This document shows, in pieces, positions 19,401-28,577 of a stretch of DNA of 64,000 nucleotides. Location: the NCBI GenBank assembly GCA_027484685.1, contig JAIXSO010000068.1:1-64000 (forward strand), read 5' to 3'. Both the position numbers and the translations under genes were made by a program. The notes beneath the pieces are model-generated. The model did no database searches and had not been told where the DNA came from. It saw only the letters and a program-made list of their open reading frames with translations. Origin of the DNA: Bacteroidota bacterium (GTDB lineage Bacteria > Bacteroidota > Bacteroidia > UKL13-3). How positions within the stretch are numbered: position 1 is the stretch's first letter; every line of letters begins with the position of its first letter.

Positions 19401-19442
19401 GGCATTATATTAAGCCTTAACTATATTACTACTTTTTAGTTA

Positions 19443-19826
19443 TTAAAATGGTAAATCGTCCGAAGCGCTATCATCGCTGCTAAACGACATATTTGCAGGT
19501 GCTTCAAAGTTATTTTGAGGCGCACTTGGTTGGAAATTATTTTGCGGAGCACTATTGCTAGCACCTGAAGCACTTACTTTCCAAGCATTTAGGTTGGTAT
19601 AATATCTTCCGTTATATTCTCTGCTTTCAGCATCAAAACTTACTACTACTTCTTGTCCAACTACTACTGGGTTTTGGTCAATTTTAGCTCCCATTAAACT
19701 AAATAATACTTTTTTAGGGTATTGATCGCCTGTTTCTATAACAAACTCTTGTTTGCGCCATTGGCCATTTTTACCTTCGCCAGTAACTAATGGCATGGTT
19801 AAAATTACTTTTCCTTTCAAATCCAT
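19443..19826 (-). CDS. DUF3127 domain-containing protein (SSB-like)
   Basis: GQWRKQEFVIETGDQYPKKVLFSLMG...GREYTNLNAW-type sequence, acidic tail DDSASDDLPF. Confidence 0.85.
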   Translation of the reverse strand: MDLKGKVILTMPLVTGEGKNGQWRKQEFVIETGDQYPKKVLFSLMGAKIDQNPVVVGQEVVVSFDAESREYNGRYYTNLNAWKVSASGASNSAPQNNFQPSAPQNNFEAPANMSFSSDDSASDDLPF

Positions 19827-19992
19827 ATGGCAAATAAAATACTTTATTTTTTATATTAAAGCGGTGTGTAAAAGTTTTTTTTAATGTTATTGGTTAAACT
19901 ATCTAGAATTACTTGAACCGATTTTGTGATTTGTCAATTTGTTAATTGTTCAATATATTTGGAAATATTAGGAACTTAATTGTTCAAAATTT

Positions 19993-20901
19993 ATGAAAGC
20001 ATATTTTAAATTTCTAATACTGTCAATTATTTTAATTTTAAGTGGGTTCGCTGCTTTTGCAAAAATCGTGGTTCAAGGTTATACCAAAGATGAAAGTTTA
20101 AATGTATTGCCATACGTTAGTTTTATTTGCCACAATAAATTTATTGGTATGTCGAATGAAAAGGGACATTATAATTTTCAAATACACGACTCATTAAAGT
20201 TTGATACTATTCAATGCAAATACTTAGGTTTTAAAACTAGCTATAAAATGGTTTTAGATTTTGTTAGTAATAATGAGCAAACTATTGTTTTGAATAGAAC
20301 ATCTAAAATTTTAAATGATGTAATAGTGAAATCAAAACCTAGTTATACTTTTGGTAAAGTAAAGTTTTTAGGTGCAAGAACAAAAAAGGCAAAAGGAAAT
20401 TATTATATGACAACAGGTTGTATAGTTGGCCTACATATTAAAAACGAAATTCCTAAAATTTCATTTCTAAAAAAAGCCCACTTCTACATAAGAAGCGTTG
20501 GTTTTCCTGATACAAAATTTAGAGTTAGGGTATACAGTGCCAATGAAAATGGAATGCCCGAAAAAGAATTATTAGATAGCAATTATTATGGGCAAGGATC
20601 TGCAATTGGTGAGGATTGGGTTTCCGTTGATTTGAGTTCAGCGGCTATTCAATTTCCCCAAAATGGTTTAATTATTGCCATGGAATGGTTGCCTCTTGCT
20701 GAAGATAAAGTTACCAAAATAAAATATGGATTGAGCGAAATTGAATTCCAAGGTCAGTGTTTAGGTGGCACTTACGAGTTCGATGAAAGCTATTCGTTAT
20801 ATTATAAAAATCAATGGCAAAAGGCTTTTATTCCTAAAGATGTTAAATTGTTCCAAATTTTGAACCCTATGATTAAAGCAGAATTTGATGTTGTAAAATA
20901 A
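19993..20901 (+). CDS. Carboxypeptidase-regulatory-like domain protein
   Basis: Signal peptide; IVVQGYTKDESLNVLPYVSFICHNKFIGMSNEKGHYNF. Confidence 0.65.
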   Translation: MKAYFKFLILSIILILSGFAAFAKIVVQGYTKDESLNVLPYVSFICHNKFIGMSNEKGHYNFQIHDSLKFDTIQCKYLGFKTSYKMVLDFVSNNEQTIVLNRTSKILNDVIVKSKPSYTFGKVKFLGARTKKAKGNYYMTTGCIVGLHIKNEIPKISFLKKAHFYIRSVGFPDTKFRVRVYSANENGMPEKELLDSNYYGQGSAIGEDWVSVDLSSAAIQFPQNGLIIAMEWLPLAEDKVTKIKYGLSEIEFQGQCLGGTYEFDESYSLYYKNQWQKAFIPKDVKLFQILNPMIKAEFDVVK

Positions 20902-20902
20902 C

Positions 20903-20973
20903 TAACCAATTCCTTCCAAACTAAACACAGGCAATCCGCAAGTTTTATCTTGGCAAATGTATATGGTGGTTTT
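20903..20973 (-). repeat. Duplicated copy of the 3' end of the downstream DUF255 gene
   Basis: 71 nt matching 21134-21204 with two mismatches by eye, 231 bp apart, same orientation. Confidence 0.9.
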
Positions 20974-21132
20974 AGGTAAATGGGGTTGAGGTAACGTTTT
21001 GCGCCTTCCGCTGATGGCGATTGCGGTAGACAAAAGCAAAGTTCGCAAAAATAAGTTTCGGTTTTAAATAAAATCTTTGCGTTCATTGCGAAAAACCTTA
21101 GTGACCTTTGCGGTAAAAAAGTAAAAAATTTT

Positions 21133-23142
21133 TTAACCAATTCCTTCCAAACTAAACACAGGCAATCCGCAAGTTTTGTCTTGGCAAATGTAAATGGTGG
21201 TTTTGTTTTCTATGGGTAATTTATCTTTTACCAATGGAATAACTGATTGTTCCGCTGCCAATACAAAAAGGGTATTGGGTAAATAGTTTTGGTTTAATTG
21301 CGCAAAATAATTTTTGGCTTCGGGTCCAGCTATTACTATTTGTTTTACACCTTGTATTTTATTTAAACTCAACTGCATCCAATTGGTATAACTGCTGGTA
21401 GTTTTGGCAAATTTTTGTTGCACCAAAAGCAGCATGTCATCCACCATTTTTTCGTAATGGTTATTGCCAAAATAAAAACTCAAGGCTTGCAAACAATGGC
21501 CAAATATACTGTTGGCGCTTGGTATTACATCATCGGTTAAATCTAACTTGCGTGCTATCAAAGCAGCATCGGTATTCGATTTAAAGTAAAACAATTTCTT
21601 TTCTTCGCTATAAAAATAAGCAATGCTTAATTCCATTAACTCATTGGCTTTTATTAAATATTTTTCATCAAAACTAATTTGGTAAAAATCAATCAGCGCT
21701 TTGGTTAAACAAGCATAATCTTCGGCAAAACCTGGAATACTAATTTTACCATTTTTATAAATTCGGTATACTATTTTATCTACCGACAGGTGTTGTAAAA
21801 TGCTATCCAATGCCTTTTGTGCTGTGGTGTAAAATGCATTTTCTCCAAATGCTTTAAAGGCTTCGCAATAACCCGAAATCATCAATGCATTCCAGCTTGT
21901 AATTACTTTATCATCAAGTCCTGGTTTAGTTTTTTTATTGCGTTCGGTAAGCAATAAGGCATTACATTTTTCTATAATTTGTTCTATTTCAATTATGGTT
22001 TTACCCGTTAGTTTCTCTAACTCTTCGTGGTTACGTGTTTTGTATAAAATATTAGCACCATGTTCCCAATTTCCATAAGCATCTACCGAATAATAAATGC
22101 TAAACAAAGGTTCATCATCGCCTAAAATACTTACTAATTCTTGGCGAGTCCATATATAGTATTTTCCTTCTACCCCTTCACTATCGGCATCTAAAGCCGA
22201 GTAAAATAAACCTGTTTCGTGGGTTAGTTCATGCTGTAAAAATTGGTGTGTTTTGTAAACAATGTCTTTGTAAAGGTTATTTTTAGTTAATTGATAAGCG
22301 TTGGCATATAAACCCACAAGCTGACCATTATCGTAAAGCATTTTTTCAAAATGAGGTGTTTTCCAATATAAATCGGTGCTGTAGCGCGCAAATCCTCCTT
22401 CTATTTGATCAAAAATACCACCATTTGCCATGCCATCTAGTGTTTTGGTAACAGCATCTAAATACAATGGATGATTGCTTTGCTTGTAATATTGTAAATA
22501 AAACGACCAATTATTAGGCATAGGGAATTTGGGCGCCCAATTATAACCACCATAAATTAAATCGAAGTTTTTGCTCCAATTTTCAACTGCTTTATCAATG
22601 GTTTCAAGCTTTATTTCTGTGTTTTCTACAGGTATAATATGGTCTAGTTTATTAATGCCACTGGTTAGTTCAGCTGCATATTGAAAAGCTTCTTCTTTTC
22701 TATCTCTATAAAAATCGGCAATGGATTGCAATGTTTTTTTCCATTGCTCAATAGGAAAATAAGTACCACCATGCAGGGGTCTGCCATCGGGCAAAGCAAA
22801 ACAGTTTAACGGCCATCCACCTCTGCCTGTTAGCAATTGCACTGCATCCATGTAAATTTGGTCAATATCGGGGCGTTCCTCTCTATCTACTTTTATGCAA
22901 ATAAAGTGTTGGTTCATCAGTTCGGCCACTTCTTCGTTTTCAAAACTTTCGTGTTCCATTACATGGCACCAATGGCAAGCCGAATAACCTATGCTTACCA
23001 ATATCATTTTGTCTTCGTTTTTAGCCCTTTGCAGCGTTTCTTCGCTCCACTCTACCCAATTTACTGGATTGTGTGCATGCTGCAATAAATAAGGGCTTGA
23101 AGCATGAATTAAAGCATTGGTGTATTTTGGTGATGTGGTCAT
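21133..23142 (-). CDS. Thioredoxin-domain protein, DUF255/YyaL (SSP411) family
   Basis: [53 protein letters not shown]. Confidence 0.95.
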   Translation of the reverse strand: MTTSPKYTNALIHASSPYLLQHAHNPVNWVEWSEETLQRAKNEDKMILVSIGYSACHWCHVMEHESFENEEVAELMNQHFICIKVDREERPDIDQIYMDAVQLLTGRGGWPLNCFALPDGRPLHGGTYFPIEQWKKTLQSIADFYRDRKEEAFQYAAELTSGINKLDHIIPVENTEIKLETIDKAVENWSKNFDLIYGGYNWAPKFPMPNNWSFYLQYYKQSNHPLYLDAVTKTLDGMANGGIFDQIEGGFARYSTDLYWKTPHFEKMLYDNGQLVGLYANAYQLTKNNLYKDIVYKTHQFLQHELTHETGLFYSALDADSEGVEGKYYIWTRQELVSILGDDEPLFSIYYSVDAYGNWEHGANILYKTRNHEELEKLTGKTIIEIEQIIEKCNALLLTERNKKTKPGLDDKVITSWNALMISGYCEAFKAFGENAFYTTAQKALDSILQHLSVDKIVYRIYKNGKISIPGFAEDYACLTKALIDFYQISFDEKYLIKANELMELSIAYFYSEEKKLFYFKSNTDAALIARKLDLTDDVIPSANSIFGHCLQALSFYFGNNHYEKMVDDMLLLVQQKFAKTTSSYTNWMQLSLNKIQGVKQIVIAGPEAKNYFAQLNQNYLPNTLFVLAAEQSVIPLVKDKLPIENKTTIYICQDKTCGLPVFSLEGIG

Positions 23143-23392
23143 GAGGTTTTGATTATTGTTATTTTCTTTAAACGCTTACCAATTGATTACATTGGCAAAA
23201 CATTATAAAGATGCTGAATTGTTTATTTGAAATTGCTTTTGCAAATAAATACAATTACTAGTTATAAATGGTTTGTTGTTCTTAAATAAAATTTCGCCTA
23301 AAAAAGTTGTATTGGGCCTTTATAAAGAACTTAATTTTCTATGCTTTGCAACCAAATGAACAATAAATTTTACATATTAAAAAACGTTACTT

Positions 23393-24598
23393 ATGAAAAA
23401 AATATTATTAATAATTTTGGTTATTCCATTTACTGCTAGTGCGCAATTCCCCCCTAAATTAATCTTTAATTACAATGACCCAAACAATTTGAATATGCTA
23501 TTAGATTCAAATTATGTTCCTGGAGAGTATTATTCAGTTAAAAATTATTCTCTCGATGCAAATAAAATTGATTTTAATCTTAACAATCAATATGATATTG
23601 AAACCAATAATTATTTGCTTACCAAGAGCATTCAAACATACCATAATATAAATTCAAGTTTTAAGTACGATCAATATAGTTCTGCCTATTTTTACACGAA
23701 TGGGAAAATAAGCACTAGAAATTATTATAGAAAATCTATAGATTCTATAAATCCTGAGCTAAGATCTATTGATAGTTTTATATATAAAAACGATTTGATA
23801 ACTTTAATTAAAACCAATCGATTGGGTGACACAACCACTTTTAGTTCTGAAGGTACTGAATATGTTTACGATTTGGTTGGTAGATTAGTTGAAAGCAAAC
23901 CTTACAATTACAAACCAATTCCTAATTATGTAGTTTCAGGCTATTTGTTAGCTGACAGTTTTAACGTAAATAACAAACCTCAATTGGTTAAAAATTATCA
24001 AGTTTCAGATACAATATCTAAAGTAGTCCAAAGTTCTGTAATAAATTATGACTCATTTGGTAGAGTTACAACTATTGTTTTTTATAGTAATCCTTTCCAA
24101 AATTTCCCTCCAATTAAAATGGATAGTTTAGTGCACTATTATCAAGAGAAAAATGTTTATCCGGATTCTTCTATTTTATATAATATTGCTAATTCAAGGT
24201 TAAGCTTTAGCTATAAAACTGTTTATAATTATTTGCCAAATGGAAAAATATCAGAAATATTGGGTTTTAATTACTCCAATGGTGTTCCTACCTTAACTTC
24301 AAAAAGTGTTTATACAAAATCGTTTCCCACTTCAATAAAAAAAGTAAATGAACAACCATTTAAAGTTATATTGTTTCCCAACCCTGCTACCTCCCAATTA
24401 AGCATTACAAGCGGTAGCAATATCAAAACAGTATTGGTATATAATGTAACAGGTAAGTTGGTAAAAGAACTAAAATATGAAAATGATAATTTAAAAGATG
24501 TTTCTTTCGCTATTGATGAATTAGCAAAAGGTATGTATATGGTACAAATAATAGATGAATTAGATGCTAAACTAACAAGTAAGTTTATGAAGGAATGA
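23393..24598 (+). CDS. T9SS type A sorting domain-containing secreted protein
   Basis: Signal peptide; LFPNPATSQLSITSGSNIKTVLVYNVTGKLV...GMYMVQIID. Confidence 0.8.
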   Translation: MKKILLIILVIPFTASAQFPPKLIFNYNDPNNLNMLLDSNYVPGEYYSVKNYSLDANKIDFNLNNQYDIETNNYLLTKSIQTYHNINSSFKYDQYSSAYFYTNGKISTRNYYRKSIDSINPELRSIDSFIYKNDLITLIKTNRLGDTTTFSSEGTEYVYDLVGRLVESKPYNYKPIPNYVVSGYLLADSFNVNNKPQLVKNYQVSDTISKVVQSSVINYDSFGRVTTIVFYSNPFQNFPPIKMDSLVHYYQEKNVYPDSSILYNIANSRLSFSYKTVYNYLPNGKISEILGFNYSNGVPTLTSKSVYTKSFPTSIKKVNEQPFKVILFPNPATSQLSITSGSNIKTVLVYNVTGKLVKELKYENDNLKDVSFAIDELAKGMYMVQIIDELDAKLTSKFMKE

Positions 24599-24660
24599 TT
24601 TTAACCTCCTTCAGACGCTTAAAAGCCTTTGCTTTACATAGGCGTAAGACAGATTGAAAG
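24599..24660. repeat. Dispersed palindromic repeat, copy A
   Basis: TTTTAACCTCCTTCAGACGCTTAAAAGCC...AGGCGTAAGACAGAT, similar to 27267-27325. Confidence 0.6.
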
Positions 24661-24672
24661 GATGTTTTACGA

Positions 24673-24852
24673 TTGGTGAGTAACGAGCTATCAGCAACCA
24701 ACGGTGGACAAATTACTGAATCTTCTTCATTAAACGATGCAAACGGTTCAGTTATATTTAGTCCAGAATACTTTAATACTGGTTTATATATAGTTCTATT
24801 TAGTATTGATGGTACAATTGTTGACCACAAGTTACTTAATTTTGTAAAATAA
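24673..24852 (+). pseudogene. Remnant of a T9SS-type C-terminal domain without an N-terminal part
   Basis: Plus-strand reading: ..TNGGQITESSSLNDANGSVIFSPEYFNTGLYIVLFSIDGTIVDHKLLNFVK*. Confidence 0.55.
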
Positions 24853-24861
24853 TAAATCCAA

Positions 24862-24900
24862 AAATAAAGGGAAGCTTTGTTAATTTGCTTCCCTTTATTT
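24862..24900 (+). terminator. Rho-independent terminator
   Basis: AAATAAAGGGAAGCtttgttaatttGCTTCCCTTTATTT. Confidence 0.8.
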
Positions 24901-24914
24901 ATAAAGTAATTTTT

Positions 24915-26482
24915 ATGGTAGTTTCTTTTAAAACTTATTTGCTTTTCATATTTTCATTTAGTTTAATGTATTGTTCTGCTTTTGCACAGGATTTACAGTT
25001 AATAAACAAATCTCAAAATTATGAAAGAGGTAGAATAGGTAGGCTATTGGCCGATTCGGCAAACGACAACTTTTTTTATAGTTTATCTTATCATGATAAT
25101 TTAGATGATAATAAAAATTTAGATACCAATATTAATAGTGGTTTTGGTTACTTCAGACTTTCTAAATTAGATAAAAAGTTAAATATAATTAAATCAGTAC
25201 ATGTATTAAAAAATAATTGCCCAGTAACGACAACTATTGAAAAATTTAGAGAAAAAAAAATGTTTATGGCATCTGTAATTGATTCGTTTTATAAAATTGA
25301 TATTTGGTATAATATTCCTTGCAATAAAACCTATATTTTTTACTTTAACCAAGAACTTGGTTTAGATAGTTTTTTACTTAAATTACCTAATAGGGAAAAT
25401 GTGGTAAATAATTATATAATTACCAACGATAGTATTGTTAGCATTTACAAAAACAATGTAATTGAAAATAGTCAATTATATATTTTATTTAGCGATACTC
25501 TAGGAAATTACCTTTCGCATAAAAAAATAAATTTAGGCGATACCAATATTATTTATGTTAATACTTCAAGGATTATAAAAGATGGTAAAGGTGGTTATAT
25601 AATAGCAGCGTCAAGAGATAGTTTGGGTTGGGGGAAAAAAAATATTTATTTGGATTAGATGCACTTGGAAACAAAACTTGGGAATACATAGAACCTACAC
25701 TCTATGGCAGATCTGAAATTAATGAAATTATTTTACAAAATGATGAAACCATCCTTTGTTGTGGATATAGAGGAGAGTATGCCTATCTGGGTAAATTTAG
25801 TATTGATGGAAAGAAAATTTGGGAGAAACTATATTATATTGGTAAAGGAGAAATTGATAATGGAAGACCTTCTGCATTTGCCGATATGTTAATTAAAGAC
25901 AACTTCCTTTATTTGTCAGGTTATGGATACGATAAAATTTTTATTGATCAAGAATTTACAGATGCAAGTTCGCTAGTAAAAATGGACTTAACCGGTAAAC
26001 CAATTTGGGCTAAGAGGTATGCCAATTACTATTATTATAATATTATCAATTCGATGATTGTATTAAAGGATAGATTTATTTTAGGTGGTTTTTGTATAGA
26101 TAGCACAATTAAATCACCGCTAGGAGTGCCATGGTATGTAAGTTGTGATACTAATTTTAGTTCTGTTGCACCTTGGAGCTCAACCACTGAAATACGAACT
26201 TATTCTTATGAGAATCCAACAGGTTATAAAGAATTTCTCATACAACCCGTTGTTATTTACCCAAACCCTGCCACCTCTCAATTAAACATAACAAGTTATA
26301 GTAATATAAAAACAGTATTGGTATATAATTTAACAGGTCAGTTGGTAAAAGAACTAAACTATGAAAATGATAATTTAAAAAATGCTACTTTAGCCATTGA
26401 TAATTTAGCACAAGGCATGTATATGGTACAAATAATTGATGAATTAGATGCTAAGGTAATAGGTAAGTTTATGAAGGAATAA
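24915..26482 (+). pseudogene. Secreted T9SS protein split by a frameshift (ORFs 24885-25658 and 25628-26482)
   Basis: ORF1 ends ..DSLGWGKKNIYLD*; the -1 frame continues KKYLFGLDALGNKTWEY; junction is GGGGGAAAAAAAA at 25630-25642; first ORF has a signal peptide, second has the T9SS domain. Confidence 0.75.
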
Positions 26483-26570
26483 TATTATAAAAACAGCAAA
26501 ATTTTTTATTATTGGTGCAATGAAACCATATCACTAAGCTTATATTATACTAAAAAATAGAATCATATTC

Positions 26571-27266
26571 ATGAAAAAATCAATTTTAACATCAATTACT
26601 GTATTATCTTTTATAATTACCCAGGCTCAAATTAATAAGGGGGCGAAAGCGTTGGGGTTTAACCTAGCTGCTACCTATAATATTGATAAATCAAGTTCTC
26701 CAGGCTCATTTAATTCGTCAAATATTGAATTAACCAAAACTAATAAAGTTTTTGCAGCTCAGCCGTTTTATGAATTTTTTGTTGGAAAAAATTTAAGTTT
26801 TGGAATTGGATTTAATTATGGTATTGTTTTGTCGAATGAAAAACTTTCAATTGGTACTAATTTTAATTCATTAGATAATAGTTTAAATACGTATGGTTTA
26901 CAATTTCAATTTAAAAAATATTGGTTTGCTACCAATCGAATTGCATTTACTCTTACTCCTGCTCTTACTTCCAGTTATAATGAAAGTTCTTATGTTCAAT
27001 CTAATAATATTGGTTTTAATGAATACAAAGGGAATTCAGATTTTTGGACATTTAGTTTTGGTGGTAGTTTGGGCGCAGCTTATTTTATCAAACCAAACAT
27101 AATGATAGAAGGGCAAACCAATTTTTTTAGTTATTCAATAAGGCCTGAAGATGCAAAAACTAGCAGTTCAAATAATTTAACCATTTCTGTTATACCAACT
27201 AATTTAGCTGTAGGGGTTAAATTTATTTTTGGAAATAAAGCAAGTAATAATACAATTGAAAATTAA
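26571..27266 (+). CDS. Outer-membrane beta-barrel protein
   Basis: Signal peptide and OmpW/porin-like alternating pattern ending NLAVGVKFIFG. Confidence 0.65.
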   Translation: MKKSILTSITVLSFIITQAQINKGAKALGFNLAATYNIDKSSSPGSFNSSNIELTKTNKVFAAQPFYEFFVGKNLSFGIGFNYGIVLSNEKLSIGTNFNSLDNSLNTYGLQFQFKKYWFATNRIAFTLTPALTSSYNESSYVQSNNIGFNEYKGNSDFWTFSFGGSLGAAYFIKPNIMIEGQTNFFSYSIRPEDAKTSSSNNLTISVIPTNLAVGVKFIFGNKASNNTIEN

Positions 27267-27325
27267 CTTTTAACTTCCGTCAGACGCTTAAAAAGCCAAT
27301 GCGTTGCCAAGGCGTCAGACGGATG
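27267..27325. repeat. Dispersed palindromic repeat, copy B
   Basis: CTTTTAACTTCCGTCAGACGCTTAAAAAGCC...GGCGTCAGACGG, near-palindromic ends CCGTCAGACGC/GCGTCAGACGG. Confidence 0.6.
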
Positions 27326-27346
27326 ATTACTAAAGGCCAATAAACT

Positions 27347-27386
27347 AAAAAATCCCAATTGCAAATCAATACAATTGGGATTTTTT
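27347..27386. terminator. Rho-independent terminator
   Basis: AAAAAATCCCAATTGcaaatcaatACAATTGGGATTTTTT. Confidence 0.85.
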
Positions 27387-27409
27387 ATAACGTATAAATT
27401 GAATAAAAT

Positions 27410-28273
27410 TTATCCTAAATAAGCTTTTAAGATTTTGCTTTTTGATGATTTACGTAATCTGCGTAAAGCTTTTTCTTTAATTTGGCGTACACGTTCGCGG
27501 GTTAAACCAATTTTTTCGCTAATATCTTCTAAAGTATGTGCTGGTCCACCATCTAAACCATAGTAAAACTTCAACACATCTTTTTCTTTTTCGCTCAAAG
27601 TTGAAATAACACGGTTAATTTCTTTTTGTAACGATTCGTTGATTAATTGAACATCAGGTCTTGGTTCATCGTTGCTATCTAAAATACCCAATAAAGTATT
27701 GTCTTCGCCTTCGGTTAATGGTGCATCAATAGATAAATGACGACCAGTACTACGCAAAGCATTTTCAACTTCTAAAATTGGAATATCCATTGATAGCGCA
27801 ATTTCTTCTACAGTTGGTTCGCGCTCTAATTCTTGTTCTAATTTAGCAGCAGCATTACCAATACGGCCAATTGAACCTACTTTGTTTAATGGTAAACGTA
27901 CTATACGACTTTGGTCGGCTAAAGCTTGTAAAATGGATTGACGAATCCACCATACTGCGTAAGAAATGAATTTAAAACCACGGGTTTCATCAAATCTTTT
28001 TGCAGCTTTTATTAATCCTAAATTTCCTTCGTTAATTAAGTCACCAAGGGTTAAACCTTGGTTTTGGTATTGTTTTGATACTGAAACAACAAAACGTAAA
28101 TTTGCATTTACCAAACGCTCTAAAGCTACTTGATCGCCTTCTCTGATTCTACGTGCAAGTTCTACTTCTTCTTGAGCGTCAATCATTGAAACTTTGCTTA
28201 TCTCGTTAAGATATTTATCTAACGATTTACTTTCACGATTGGTAAATTGTTTACTGATTTTTAACTGCCTCAT
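27410..28273 (-). CDS. rpoD: Primary sigma-70 family RNA polymerase sigma factor
   Basis: Region 2 ([57 protein letters not shown]) and region 4 motifs; Bacteroidota-typical length. Confidence 0.93.
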   Translation of the reverse strand: MRQLKISKQFTNRESKSLDKYLNEISKVSMIDAQEEVELARRIREGDQVALERLVNANLRFVVSVSKQYQNQGLTLGDLINEGNLGLIKAAKRFDETRGFKFISYAVWWIRQSILQALADQSRIVRLPLNKVGSIGRIGNAAAKLEQELEREPTVEEIALSMDIPILEVENALRSTGRHLSIDAPLTEGEDNTLLGILDSNDEPRPDVQLINESLQKEINRVISTLSEKEKDVLKFYYGLDGGPAHTLEDISEKIGLTRERVRQIKEKALRRLRKSSKSKILKAYLG

Positions 28274-28518
28274 GGCTATTTATATTCCCTCTCTACTTTA
28301 TTTATGTTTGAAAATTGACTTGCAAATGTCGTATAATTTTACAGCCTTTTAGTCATTTTACATAATAAATTTTAACTGTTTTTTGTAAAATTGTTGTTAG
28401 TTGTTGATATTTAGTGGATTATAATTTATTAAATTTTGTTACCCATTTTTTCATGCCAAAATTGATTTTTATTACTTAGCTGTAAATTAGGTAAATAACA
28501 TTTTACTACCATGCACAA

Positions 28519-28555
28519 CAAAAAAGCGCCTTTCCTGCATAAGAAAGGCGCTTGT
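28519..28555. terminator. Hairpin terminator
   Basis: AAAAAAGCGCCTTTCctgcataAGAAAGGCGCTTGTT. Confidence 0.7.
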
Positions 28556-28577
28556 TACTAGATAGTTTTGAATAGCT

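Noticed and set aside
20811-21140. 109-aa minus-strand ORF
   Set aside because: Lies over the end of a plus-strand gene and the duplicated tail in the wrong frame; no plausible protein features
24585-24830. 81-aa minus-strand ORF
   Set aside because: Antisense to a better-supported T9SS tail remnant on the plus strand
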